Shown piece after piece: positions 12,177 through 23,489 of a stretch of 64,000 nucleotides of DNA. The notes under the pieces were generated by a model. It saw nothing but the letters and a program-made list of their open reading frames with translations. It made no database searches and was not told the DNA's origin. A program made the position numbers and the translations under genes. This DNA is from Beta vulgaris subsp. vulgaris (lineage: Eukaryota; Streptophyta; Magnoliopsida; Caryophyllales; Amaranthaceae): NCBI RefSeq assembly GCF_026745355.1, contig NC_079209.1:24065233-24129232 (forward strand). The letters run 5' to 3'. Every line of letters starts with the position of its first letter. Position 1 is the stretch's first letter.

Positions 12177-13367
12177 CGGTTTTTTCACCAAGTACCCCCG
12201 AGTTTTCAAAAAATTCACCTGGTACCCTCCAAGTTTTCAAAATTCACAAGGTACCCCTAAGTTTCAAACTAATACACGGGGTACCCTTAAATGCCCTTAA
12301 TGACTAACGGCGTTAACCGCCGTTAGCCTTAAACCTCATTAAACCCTAATTAGGCCTAATTAACCTAACTAAACCCTAATTAGGCCTAATTAACCTAACC
12401 CTAACCCCTAATTTCAAACCCTAACCCCCCTACCACCCAACCACCACCCCCTCCCCTCCACCCACCCCACCCCCTGCAGCCACAACCCCCACCGCAACCC
12501 CCACCCCACCGCAGTCCCCCACCCTCCCTCCCCCACTCCTCGCAACAACCGCAACCCCCCACCCTCCCTCCCCCACTCCCCGCAACCACTGCAGCCCCCG
12601 AAATACACCCCTCCCCAACCCCGCACCCCCACAGCACATCCCCCAACCCGCGCCACCACAACACCACCTCGCTTCCATTTTCGCAACCCTCCCCCACCCC
12701 CGTTGCACCACCCTCCTCCAATTTCCGCGAAACACAAAGTACCCCACAGCGAAAAAACAGAGAGAAGAAGAAAGGGTTGCGGGCGGCGCAGGCAGTGGGG
12801 TACGAAAATGGAAGGGGGTGGTGCTGTGGGGGGGGCAGGGGTGGGGGAGGGTCGGGGGCGCAATGGGGAAGGAGGTGTGGGGGGACTACTGAACTAAACT
12901 GAGTGGGGGAGGAGGGCTGCTGCGTGGGGTGGGGGGGGGTCTGGCTGCTGCGAGGGTGGGGGAGGAGGGTCGGGCTGCTGGCGGGGGAAGGGGAGGGCGG
13001 TCGGGCTGCTGGCGGGGGAGGGGGAGGGGTCGGGCTGCTGTGGGGGTAGGGGAGGGGAGGGGGGCTGTGTGGTGTGTGGTGTGTGGTGGTGGAGGGGTGG
13101 TGGGGGAAGGGGGCTGGGTGGTGGTTAGGGTTAGTTAGGGTTTAGGGTTTATTAAGGTTAATTAGAGTTTATTTAAGTTAATTAGGGGAAATTAGATGTT
13201 AATTACGGTTAATGACTAACGGCGTTTTTAACGCCGTTAGTCATTAAGGGCATTTAAGGGTACCCCGTGTATTAGTTTGAAACTTAGGGGTACCCTGTGA
13301 ATTTTGAAAACTTGGAGGGTACCAGGTGAATTTTTTGAAAACTCGAGGGTACTTGGTGAAAAAACCG
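12177..13367. mobile_element. Mutator-like element with very long inverted repeats
   Basis: The 1191-bp element has a perfect 9-bp target duplication TTGTTTGGA (12168-12176 and 13368-13376). Ends are CGGTTTTTTCACC and its complement. The inverted repeat extends about 150 bp and is built of four short units, each ending in a GTACCC-like motif. Both arms end at TGACTAACGGCGTT palindromes. The inner left half is C-rich and the inner right half G-rich, so most of the element could fold back on itself. A 9-bp duplication plus long TIRs defines Mutator-type elements. There is no transposase, so it is non-autonomous. Confidence 0.9.
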
Positions 13368-13489
13368 TTGTTTGGAGTATGAATTCAATCAACTTGGTTG
13401 TCTTTGTTTTAGTAGTATAATTGTTCTAGAGTAATGGTTTAATAGGATATGATCTTGGTTTTAGTAGTATACACTAATAGAATGAATGA

Positions 13490-13695
13490 TTATTGTTGCG
13501 GTGATATCGTTGCGGTTTTACCTATACGCAGCAATATATCACATAAAAAGAAAAGTAAAAATAGAAAATAACCATATTGTTGCAGTTTCCGCCAAAAGCC
13601 ACAGTAATATTGTTGCAATGGATATGTTTTGAAAATTTTCTGACCCAGGGAAGGATATATTGCTGCGGTTCTACCAAGAAACTGCAGCAATATTT
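13490..13695. repeat. Left subterminal repeats of the CACTA element
   Basis: About six copies of a TTGCTGCGGTTT-like motif in both orientations lie between 13494 and 13695. They often pair as short hairpins (GGTTTTACC, GGTTCTACC). They are likely binding sites for the element-encoded TNPA-type protein, by analogy with maize En/Spm. Confidence 0.8.
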
Positions 13696-14831
13696 GTTGT
13701 TCTCCTTTTCCCAAAAAAAACACTCATGCGGGTTTCATTATTTTCCCTTGGTCTTTCAATATTCCCGACCCTCTCACACACTCTCTCTCCTCTCACACCC
13801 TCTCACACCCTCTCACACTCTAGTCTCACAATCCAGCGAAAGGGGTTTGTTTCCGACAAGATTGCAGTGTTTTTCCGTCAAGGTCTGCTTCGAGTTTCCG
13901 GCGAAATGAGTTTCGAATCTCCTCCGCTTCTCCTCCTTCGTTTCTCCTTCGTTTTTCCTTCACCGGCGCCACTCCTTCACCTTCGGCGCTTCTCCTTCGA
14001 ATTTCCAACGAGGGTTTGTCATATTAGGTTATTTTTTGTAAATTTTTCCTAACTAATAGTGTTCTGATGAAAAATTTGGCTTAAATTTATAGTTTAAAAT
14101 TCTTAGTATAAAGTATACATATGATTAGTTATAAGATTTGAGTATTACAAAATGATTTTGTGATGATTTTGCTTAAGTTTTTGAATGCCCTAAAATGTTA
14201 TACGGGATTGTTTATGCTTAAGTTCTTGTGATGTTCTTGCAATTTTTTATTTCAACTGATATGCAATGCCTTTATATTGATAGACTCACCAATGGGAGGG
14301 GAAGGGAAATCTAAGGAATGGTTGGTACTTGTTGTTTGGTGATAACTTGAAATCGCTTCAATGCATTATTGTTTGGTGATACTTGGAATCGCTTGAATGC
14401 GATTGTTTTAAGTACATCATATTGCCTAGATACCCGTTCAAGACTTACTCATTAGGAGTAAGTCTTGAATAGTCCCCGTTTTGGGACTGTTCTTAAACGT
14501 CACATCTCACTTAGGTGGTGAATGTGTGTTGATTCTTTGATTCTAAGTGAAATACGGTTAGTCATTTCCCTAATTTGTTCTCCGGTACATATAAGATAAA
14601 CAATTATCTTTATCATGTACTTGGAAAACTGAAGGGAAATGCTGCCAATTTTACTTAGAATCAAAAGATACATGCATTCACTAGTGGGATTGGACGTTAA
14701 GGATGGGTTAGGTTGGGTGATAAGGACCCAATGGAAGCATGCATTGAATATTAGTTTGTTGTGTTATTTTATTTGTGAATTTTTTAATTAATAATAACTT
14801 TTTATGTATGTACGTGTGGGGGTTTTTAGAA

Positions 14832-17800
14832 ATGGATCGAAGTTGGATGTATGGAAAGCGGAATACGTTGGAGTTCGTAGAAGGTGTGAATGAGTTTTGT
14901 AAATGTGTTGTAGAACATCAACGACTTACTGGCGAGGCTGAGTTTTATTGTCCATATGTTGATTGCTACAATGTGAATATGAGTTCTGATATTAGGACCA
15001 TAAGGGATCATATTATTCGTCGTGGATTTAGGGCTGAGTATTATATTTGGTTATGGCATGGTGAGAAGGGAAAATATACTCGGGATAGGGTTAGTGTTGA
15101 TGTTGGCACTAGTAATCATTAGGATTGATATGTCGAATGTGGGGTTGAGAATGAAGTTTGATGTAAGATCATGTTAGGATTGAAGGTGATGATGTAGTAG
15201 GTGATGAAAATGACAACGGAGATAATAGTGACACTGAGGATGAAGAGTTTGTGTGATCGATAGGTGAGATGTTGGAAGGGGCTCGTGACCATTTTAATGA
15301 GCGCCACGAGTTTTGACAGTTTGTCTGAAGCTGCTGGGAAACCCCTTTATCCAGGGTGTACAAAATACACTCAATTGAGTGGGTTTTAATCTTTTCAACA
15401 TAAAACGAAACATAATTTGACTGATGTAGGCTTCACAGAACTCTTAGAAGCTTTACAATGATATGTTTCCTGAGGGTAATTTTTACCAAAATCACCTACT
15501 ATGCCAAAAAATTAATGTGTCCTTTGGTTTGGAATATGAGCGATCGATGCATGTCCGAATGATTGCTTGTTGTATTGAAATGAGTATGCGAACCTTTATG
15601 AATGCCCGGGTGTGGTAAGTCCCGCTACAAATTTCCGAATGGGGTTGAGCCCGAGCCGGGCAATACGGGTCTTCTGCGAAAGTGTTGTGGTATCTTCCAG
15701 TTGTGCCAAGGTTTAGGAGGCTCTTTTTTATCAAAGAAGATGCAAAAAAACTAAGATGGCATGCTGATCGAAGGAAGAAAGATGAGATGCTTAGGCATCC
15801 AGCAGATTCTCCTCAATGGAAGGCTCTCGATTCCAGATAAACTGAATTTGGTTAGGAAGCTAGGAACTTGAGACTTGCATTGTGTACGGATGGAATGAAC
15901 TCTTACGGTACATTGAGTAGTCAACATAGTACTTGGCCTTTTCTTTTAGTGATATACAATCTTCCTCCATGGTTGTGCATGAAGCAGAAATATATTATGT
16001 TGTCTCTTTAATTTCTGGGCCTAAGCAGCCGGGAAATGATATAGACATATATCTTGCACCTCTCATCGAAGATCTCAAAAAGATATGGGACGAAGGTGTT
16101 ATGGTGTTTGATGCATATTCTAATGAAGATTTCAGGCTTCGTGCTATGCTATTCTGTACTATAAATGATTATCCTGCTTATGGGAATTTATCGGGGTATA
16201 AGGTCAAAGGGAAAAAGGCATGTCCCATTTGTGAGAATGGTATGGAGGCTACACTTTGCCACATTGTGGGAAACATGTCTATATCATTAATAGGCAATTC
16301 CTACATAGTTCTCATCCATATCGAAAGAAAAAAGCACCATTTAACGGGTTTGTTGAAAATGCTCCAGCTCCTAGACCGTTAACCGAAAAGAAGTTTATAA
16401 TCGTGTTAAGGGGAGGAACAATATTTGGTAAGGGGTTAAACCTTCGGAAGACGATGGTGTCATTTGGAAAAAAGAGTCTATATTCTGGAGACTTCCTTAT
16501 TGGAAATACTTACCAGTTAGACATTGTCTCGACGTAATGCATATTGAAAAAAATGTTTGTGATGCAATTATCGTACTTGTTGAATATGCCAGGAAAGACT
16601 AAGGATGGTCTTAAGGTTCGTAGAGATATGGAGAAATTGAAGATTCGGCCTAATTTATGGCCAAAGGTTAAGGAAAAAGCTAAGAAAGGAAAGGGAACAA
16701 CAACGTATTTGCCTCCAGCTTGTTATACATTGTCTAGGAAAGAGAAACGATTGTTCTGTGAGTGTTATATACGGTATTAAGGTTCCCACTGGATACTCAT
16801 CTAACATGAGAAGACTTGTTTCTATGACTGATCTGAAATTAATTGGGTTGAAGTCTCATGACTGTCATGTGATGATGCAAGTGTTTTTGCCGATTGCAAT
16901 ACGCGGATTCTTCCAAAACATGTCAGCTTGCTATCACGAGGTTGTGTTCATTTTCAATACCATTGTAACAAGGTACTTGATCCTGATAAGTTGGATGCTT
17001 TGCAAAATGAGGTGGTGATCACATTTTGTCAATTTGAGATGTATTTCCAGCTTCTTTTTTTGACATTATGGTTCACTTAGTCCTTCATTTGTAAGGAGAT
17101 TAAATGTGTGGCCTGTGTTTTTAAGATGGGCATACCCTTTTGAGAGACATATGGGTTTTTGAAAAAGAAAGTGAAGAATCCAGCAAGACCAGAGGCGAGT
17201 ATTATTCAAAAACAATTGCCGAAGAGGTTGGAGGATATTGTTCTTCTTATTTTGCTAAGTGTGACGATAGGTCTTCCAAAGTCCAGACGAGGGTAGATTA
17301 GAAGGCAAAGGTGGGGTCGGAATGCGACATATTTCACCTTCATTGAGTGAGTTGAATAAAGCTCATCTTTTCGTGTTGCACCATGTTACTGAAGTTAATC
17401 TGTACTTAGAAAGACATATGCATGAATTGCACCACAAAAATCCGTCAAAAGGGGAGAGGGTGTTGATGAATGAGCATAACAGGTCTTTCATTGACTAGTT
17501 CCACAATAAAGTAATTGGTGAATTTTTTGGAAACAACCATCATGTACCTGATACAATTAAGTGGTTGGCATGCGGTCCACGTGACAGTTTTAAATCGTAT
17601 GATGGGTATGATATCAATGGATATACCTTTTACATTGAACGTCAGGACAAGAAATCAAAGGTGGTACAAAATTATGGGGTTTCAATGGTTGCATCATCTA
17701 GGGAGTATACGAGTACAAAGGATAAAGCTCTGATTAATGCTAAACAATCATATTATGGGATCATTAAGGAAATATGGGAGCTCGATTATTGTGACTTCAC

Positions 17801-18176
17801 TATGCCTGTTTTTCAATGCAAGTGGGCGGATAATAGACGTGGTTTGCAAACGGATGATTGCAATTTTACTCTAGTCGATATGAGTCGTCTGCGTGACACG
17901 AAAGAACCTTTTATCCTTGCATCACAAGCAAAACAAGTGTTCTACGTATCTAATCATGTACACACTCAGTGGTACATTATTGTTAATGGTAAAAGGCAAA
18001 TTTTAGGAGTATGTGATGTTGACGACGAAGAAGAATATGATAGGTTTGATGATATCCCTCTTTTATCAATCCTAAATGATGATATGATGGATGTGTCTGA
18101 TACTGAATATAGTTACATGCGAATGGATTACCAAGAAGGTATAACGGTCATCGACCAACCTATTGACCAAAATTAA
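14832..18176 (+). pseudogene. TNP2-like CACTA transposase, multiple frame breaks
   Basis: It starts MDRSWMYGKRN at 14832. The N-terminal transposase-associated domain runs to about 15070 (CPYVDC, IRDHIIRRGF, WLWHGE). The transposase core at about 15885-16560 shows DGMNSYGTLSSQHSTWPF, GPKQPGNDIDIYL, AMLFCTINDYPAYGNLSGY, CPICE and the DVMHIEKNVCDAI hallmark. A DUF4218-like part follows (about 16770-17520), with an open C-terminal DUF4216 part at 17565-18176 (FQCKWADNRRG, FILASQAKQVFYV). TNP2 cuts and moves CACTA elements. At least five frame changes or stops (for example about 15120-15930 and 16550-16760) make it inactive. Confidence 0.92.
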
Positions 18177-18249
18177 AGGTAAAAAATGTTCTATATGAGT
18201 AATTTGAATTATAAATTGATGTACTTATAATAGATTCCGTTACAATAAT

Positions 18250-19920
18250 GTGTTGATATATATTGTTTTAAATTTCGTTAACACTTTTTGTTGTTTCTAT
18301 GTATATGACGATTTGAGCGATCATTCATCGGATTTCGATGCACCTTTTCACCCAGAAAAGAAGACTGACCAGGGAGAGGACAGTGATCGTACTGCAGATG
18401 CAGTTGATGCTTGGATGGAGAGGATAGAACTAGATGCTGATAGGAACGCTTTACTTGACATTGAGGTGACATCTGAATAACCACCCCCTTCAGGTTCACG
18501 CTTATTTGATTATTTTAAATATTGAATATGTAATTTATTTGTTCGTTCTCTAATTTAATTTCCTTATTTTGATTCTTAGATTGTCGTCAGACCAGTGCAT
18601 ATTATGGTGCACAAGGCAGGGGGAAGAAGTCAAGTGGGAATCTAAAGGCAGCTAGAAAAAGTAAAAGAGGTCCCACGATGAATCTCCACAACACAGGAGA
18701 TATGCACTTAAAGTTTGATGCTTTGGGAAGACCAATAGGTAAATAGTTATAATTTATCATGCTTGTTATAATTTTATGTTTGGATTTCTAATTATTTGCT
18801 CTATTAGGTCCATGTTGAGCCAAGTATGGTATTTGGGTCGGTCTTTCTATACGGAAGCTTAACATCGATTGGAAATGGAGACACATTTCTCCTACCTTGT
18901 TGGATATGATGTGGACAGAGGCTATGACGTCAGATAAGGCTGTAGTAAGTTTATTATCTAATTATTAACTTGGTTTTATTAATTTAAATTATATTCTACT
19001 AACTTAATGCGTTTTTGTTTTGCAGAAAAAGCGAGAAAAGGCGCTCGAGAGTGCAAAAAAAAAACACACATCATCACCACTTAGGTCAAAGGAGCTACGG
19101 GGATGCTAGAGAGTTGTGGAAGCAGGAGAACTTCTGTCCACCTAGTTTTGATTCTATGTCGTCATCTAGTACACCATCCTCCTCGGTGTCCTCCACTATC
19201 AACCGGGGTGATGACTGGTGGTGTACGATGCATAAGAAAGATCCTGTTACTAAACAACGATTTATTCCAGTTAAGGAAACAAAGATTGCAGCTGGCAAAT
19301 ACGTATGTATATTACTATAGCTTTTAGTTTGACATATGAATATTTTTTTTCCTTTATTAACTACATTATTACTTGTAACTTATTTTTTGGGCAGTTGGAG
19401 TACAAGGAGAAGTAAGCCAGGGGTGAGTTCACTCCAATACGTAACAAAGACGCCCTTTTATGGCTCTTGGAGTGAAGCCAGATCATTCGGGTCGTTGTTA
19501 TGATTTTGGAGGCGGGAATGTTGGTTATAGGAAGGCTTTTGGGCGTCCACCTCCTAGGAACTATTGGAGCTCGAGTCAGGAACAAGAGGAAGCACTCATG
19601 CGAAAAATGAGTGAAAGGTGGAGGGAGGACATTGTCACATACATGCAGAATGTGATAATTTCACAGCCCACTCAGCCACCTACTATGCTATATCCTATTT
19701 TTTCCTTCACCATTTGATGTGTCATCTCCTTCACAACCCACTCAGCCACCTACTGGGATATATCCTTTTTTTTCCTTCACCATTTGTTGTGCCATCTCCT
19801 TCATAGCCCACTCAGCCACTTATTCCATCATTTGTTCCATTATGTGATGGGCCGTCTTCTGGGCTAGCTGCTTAACAGCCCACTCAGCTACGTACTCCAC
19901 TATCTGGATTTTTTGACACT
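18250..19920 (+). pseudogene. Second CACTA gene, TNPA-like part
   Basis: Short exon-like pieces: an acidic stretch (18300-18480), a basic KKSSGNLKAARKSKRGP stretch (about 18620-18740), and a piece at about 18800-18945. The next piece, at about 19020-19320, has GDARELWKQE, WWCTMHKKDPVTKQRF and a serine-rich segment. A last piece at 19460-19700 shows GGNVGYRKAFGRPP. The order resembles the plant transposase Ptta/En/Spm family, which binds element DNA. Frame changes and intron-like gaps alternate, so exact exons cannot be drawn by eye. Some of the breaks may be true introns. Confidence 0.6.
19665..19905 (+). repeat. Tandem repeat in CACTA second gene
   Basis: A unit of about 66 bp starting CAGCCCACTCAGCCACCTACT recurs about four times with decay. 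In frame it encodes a Pro/Thr/Ser-rich stretch between the TNPA-like and Ulp1-like parts. Confidence 0.75.
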
Positions 19921-20064
19921 CATTCTCCTCAGTTGAAGATACATATAATTATTATATATACATGTGCTTTATACAAATAATTATCTTATATGCATGTGCT
20001 TTATACAAATAATTATCATATATAAAATAATATCTTACCTAAATAATTAGAACTTTACGTTGTT

Positions 20065-21789
20065 GTTAGGACGAGATTCCATGTCGATTGTATTTGATAG
20101 ATCCAACTAGTGGAGAGACTTGTCTAGTGGCAGATGCATATTCTTATGCTTTTGATGAGACCACTACAGTTCATGGGTCTAAAATGATGAATGATCACCT
20201 TAAAGTGAAAGTTCATCGTTTTAATTTGTAGAGAAGTATATAGTCGTTTGCCACTACTTATCCCTGTCCCTGCATATGAAATCAACACTACAGCTACTGC
20301 TTTGGGTACGTGGGTGCAATGGCCAAAAACTTTTGTGCAAATGTTTGGTGATGAGGTAATTGTTCAAATCTTATCCATTTTTGTAAAAATAATAGCATTA
20401 AATTTAAAAATTTCATAATCTTATGCACGTTTTCAAAAATAATTATTAGGTTACACCGACACCTAAAAAACAAAAAGGGATTTAGGGGGAGGCTGTTAGA
20501 TCTTCTAGCCAGCTGCTTTCAGCCGGTTCGGCTTATCGTTATAGTCTAGTTATCGATGATGTATCGTTCTTGGACTCCCTCACTGAGTCTTTAGGGAGTT
20601 AGCATATACGCTTGTCCTTGTCATCCTAGACGATGATGTTGTTGGTGTTACCTTGCCGAGCTCCTTGTTCCATCATTCAGGAGATGATGGCACCGCTTAT
20701 CTAACCAAGGAGGATATTATTGGCCAGTTTTTGAAAGGAGAGATGATTAATATTTCTATTATCCAAGTGTACGTGAGGTAAAAATAATCAAAGTTATGAT
20801 TTTATTTTTTTACATTTCATTATATGGTAGTTGTATTTTCACATAGAATTTACTTTTGCCAATGAGTTTTTAGGGCAACGAAGTCTAACTTGGATGGATT
20901 TGGGGATGCTATTTGGACGTGTTTGTTGGATGTGTCCGGAGAGTACTGCGGATGTGCATGCATCAGAGGCTGTAACGACTTATATTCAGCATGCTTTGAC
21001 GGGATCCGTCGTTCTTGGTGCTAGTATCATCTTCGCGCCAATCTTTTAAGAGTAATATTCTATCTTAATATATAGTTTTACAAATATTGATTGTTGCATG
21101 ATATGTGATTTTTTTAGTAATTATTGTTATTCAATCTTGCAATAGCCGTCATTTGATGCTCCTTGTCATATGTCCCTCGCTCGGGATAGTTTATACCTTT
21201 GATTCCACTAGCTTTCACAAGGAGCGAAAATTAAACATTTGAACGCCTATGATAGGGTAAATTGATCGGTTTGATATACTTTAAATGAATTGAAATTATA
21301 GCATACAACAATTAAAGACTAAATCATTTGATGTTTTGTTATGTAGTGCTTTTAGGAGGTTTCGGTTGAGCGGCAACAAAGTTCATCAGGAGAAGCTTTT
21401 GTGGAAACATGTTGAGGTATAATATAGACTTGTTTGATTCAATTAAAAGCCTACTTTATTCTCATTGTACTGTAAATTTCCTTATTTTCTTAAAACTTTT
21501 CATAAAGTGCCCGCAACAACAACGAGGCACGGAGTGCGGTTATTTTGTCATGCGATACATTTTTGACGTACTCGCTTCATATTTTGGTTCGGAAGATTTC
21601 GATGAAGTAAGTTTTTGTTTACTTATAATTATTCATTTCATATTTTATATATTTAACTTTTTGAGGCTAACTTCGGTAAATTATTTTTGGGTTGCTCGTA
21701 CCTTTACCCATGATCCTTATATGGAAGATCAAATCAATGAGGTGAAGAATAAATGGGCAAGATACTTTATTGATGAGTGTATTGCGTAG
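20065..21789 (+). pseudogene. Ulp1-like (C48) cysteine protease domain of the CACTA second gene
   Basis: The piece at about 20070-20350 (CRLYLIDP, VADAYSYAF, VHGSKMMNDHLKV) leads to FLGQRSLTWMDL at about 20865. The C-terminal piece QQRGTECGYFVMRYIFD at about 21516-21560 carries the expected catalytic Cys of Ulp1 proteases. The last stretch, DQINEVKNKWARYFIDECI, ends at 21789. Ulp1 proteases cleave SUMO-type conjugates, and many plant CACTA and MULE elements carry such a domain for unknown reasons. The His/Asp part is not recognisable, and several stops are present. Confidence 0.75.
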
Positions 21790-22239
21790 TTTAGTTAGTT
21801 ATGTTAATTTTCTTTGTTATTCTAACTTTAGACGAATACATATAAATTAGTAGTGCAACTTGTACCAACCAACATTATCATAGTGACTTGGATTTCATAA
21901 TATATATATATGTTTGATTCGTATGATATTTGTGTTGGATTGAATCGTATTTATTTATTTTTGAACTTGGAATTCGGATGGTGGATGTTGGAGGAAAATT
22001 GGTTCTTAGAGGATGATGGATGTTGGTTGGTGGATGAATTTTGGATGATGGATGTTCTTTGTTGGCCTCATTTTGGATGATGGATGTTGGTTTGTTGCAT
22101 ATAATGTTGTACAAGTTAATTCCCAATTATGGATTTATCCAATTTACAAACGGAGCTATGTTGAAATTTATACAGAAAATTTTGTTGCATATTGCTGCAT
22201 GCTGCATAGCTTTCTGGAGGTTGGATTATGGGAACTCCA

Positions 22240-22590
22240 TGCATTAAAAAAATTACGCATATTGTTGCGGTTTCTGGGGAAAATGCAGCAATATGTTGTA
22301 TTTAATAATAATAAAAGGCATATTGCTGCGGTTTACCCAAGAAACCGCAACAATATGACTTTTTTTATTATTAAATACAGCATGTTGCTGAGGGTTTTCC
22401 TACATGCTGTACGAATCTGATATAACATAAATATATTGTTGCGGTTTTGCCTAGAAACCGTAGCAATATGTTCAGATATTGATGCGGTTTAAAATCGCAG
22501 CAATATATTAATTACCTATTACTGCCTCCTTATTGTTGCGCGGCCAAAACCGTCGCAATAGGCCACTTAAGGACCGCAACAATAAGCATT
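22240..22590. repeat. Right subterminal repeats of the CACTA element
   Basis: At least eight ATATTGCTGCGGTTT-like motifs in alternating orientation lie within 350 bp of the right terminus, mirroring those at 13490-13695. Confidence 0.85.
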
Positions 22591-22606
22591 TATTCTACTA
22601 GTGATA

Positions 22607-23489
22607 ATTGCTAAGAAACAATGATTTGAGTATAAGTTGTAAATTTTTATACTATATCTAATCTTATGAGTAACCCCAAATGGTAGAGTAACTCATTTCT
22701 TCATACGAGTAACCTCATTCCTTCTTAAAAGTAAATTAATTAGTATTTCCTTTTGTTATAAAAGTAACACCCTTTTATCGGTAAGAGTAACCACATATTC
22801 ATACAAGTCCATTTGCTCATAGAAGTAGTAAATAGTAACTTCATTTGTTTATAAGGGTTTGTGCACAAGGGTTAGCTTCTAAAAGTCATATCTCACAACA
22901 TACTCAATATTTTGGGGAAGATTTAAGTTAGTAATCGCTTAGTAAGCGTGCACTTATCGTACATCTACCTGGAAGTATTGAGAGAGCTGGGCCCACCCCT
23001 TCAATTCATTAATTCTTTTATCTATGAAAATCTAGTTAGACTTGCTAAAGATCGTGATCGAGATGAATATTTGGCTCGGTAGCTTTCCAGCGCCTGGTCA
23101 AAAAGTCGGATCCTTGATAAATTGATAAGGATGGGAGCTCTCACGCCTATATTTTGTGGTCACCCGTACACAAGACGCTTTGTTTTTTATTTTTTTTCAA
23201 TTACATGTAGATAAAGATAGATCTATTGGATTGTGCGGTATAGACATAGGTTGTTTTTTTTGGCTACACTGGGGACCCTATGATAAGATGAAGGACACTG
23301 CTAAACCGACACCTTTCGCAGGTTAAATCGACTTGGGTTTGAGGACAGACACTTTGAGATTGGAGAGGTGGTAAGGGAAAACCCTCTTTCAAAGTGCATC
23401 TAGTGGGAATTGAATTTTCAATCTTAAAATTGAAAGGTTCTTTTCTTATCATTATGTCAAACTTAGCTTGGTATATAGCCGTTGGTTGA
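22607..23489. other. Non-coding, no clear feature
   Basis: AT-rich sequence with GAGTAAC-type repeats (22660-22850). At about 23030-23180 there is a short more GC-balanced stretch whose translation is open for only about 20 codons. At about 23290-23320 a CTAAACCGACACCTTTCGCAG stretch loosely resembles 63450-63475 (CTAGACCGCAACCTCTCGTAG). Nothing here supports a gene. Confidence 0.4.

Larger units (their letters stand above)
13472..22603 (+). mobile_element. CACTA (En/Spm) DNA transposon, 9.1 kb, decayed autonomous copy
   Basis: The termini are CACTAATAGAATG... and, inverted, CACTAGTAGAATA..., matching at 27 of the first 30 positions. The 3-bp target duplication is ATA (13469-13471, 22604-22606). 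Subterminal repeats of the form ATATTGCTGCGGTTT recur on both strands within about 250 bp of each end; such repeats bind the element's own protein in En/Spm. Inside are a TNP2 pseudogene and a second TNPA/Ulp1-type pseudogene. Both fit this superfamily. Confidence 0.95.

Noticed and set aside
12330..12430. CCCTAA/TTAGGG telomere-like runs
   Set aside because: Irregular spacing mixed with AATTAGGCC units and mirrored in the opposite arm; part of the element's inverted repeat, not an interstitial telomere.
12401..13138. Gly/Arg/Val-rich open frames on both strands
   Set aside because: They arise from C-rich and G-rich low-complexity halves of a Mutator-like element; no domain.
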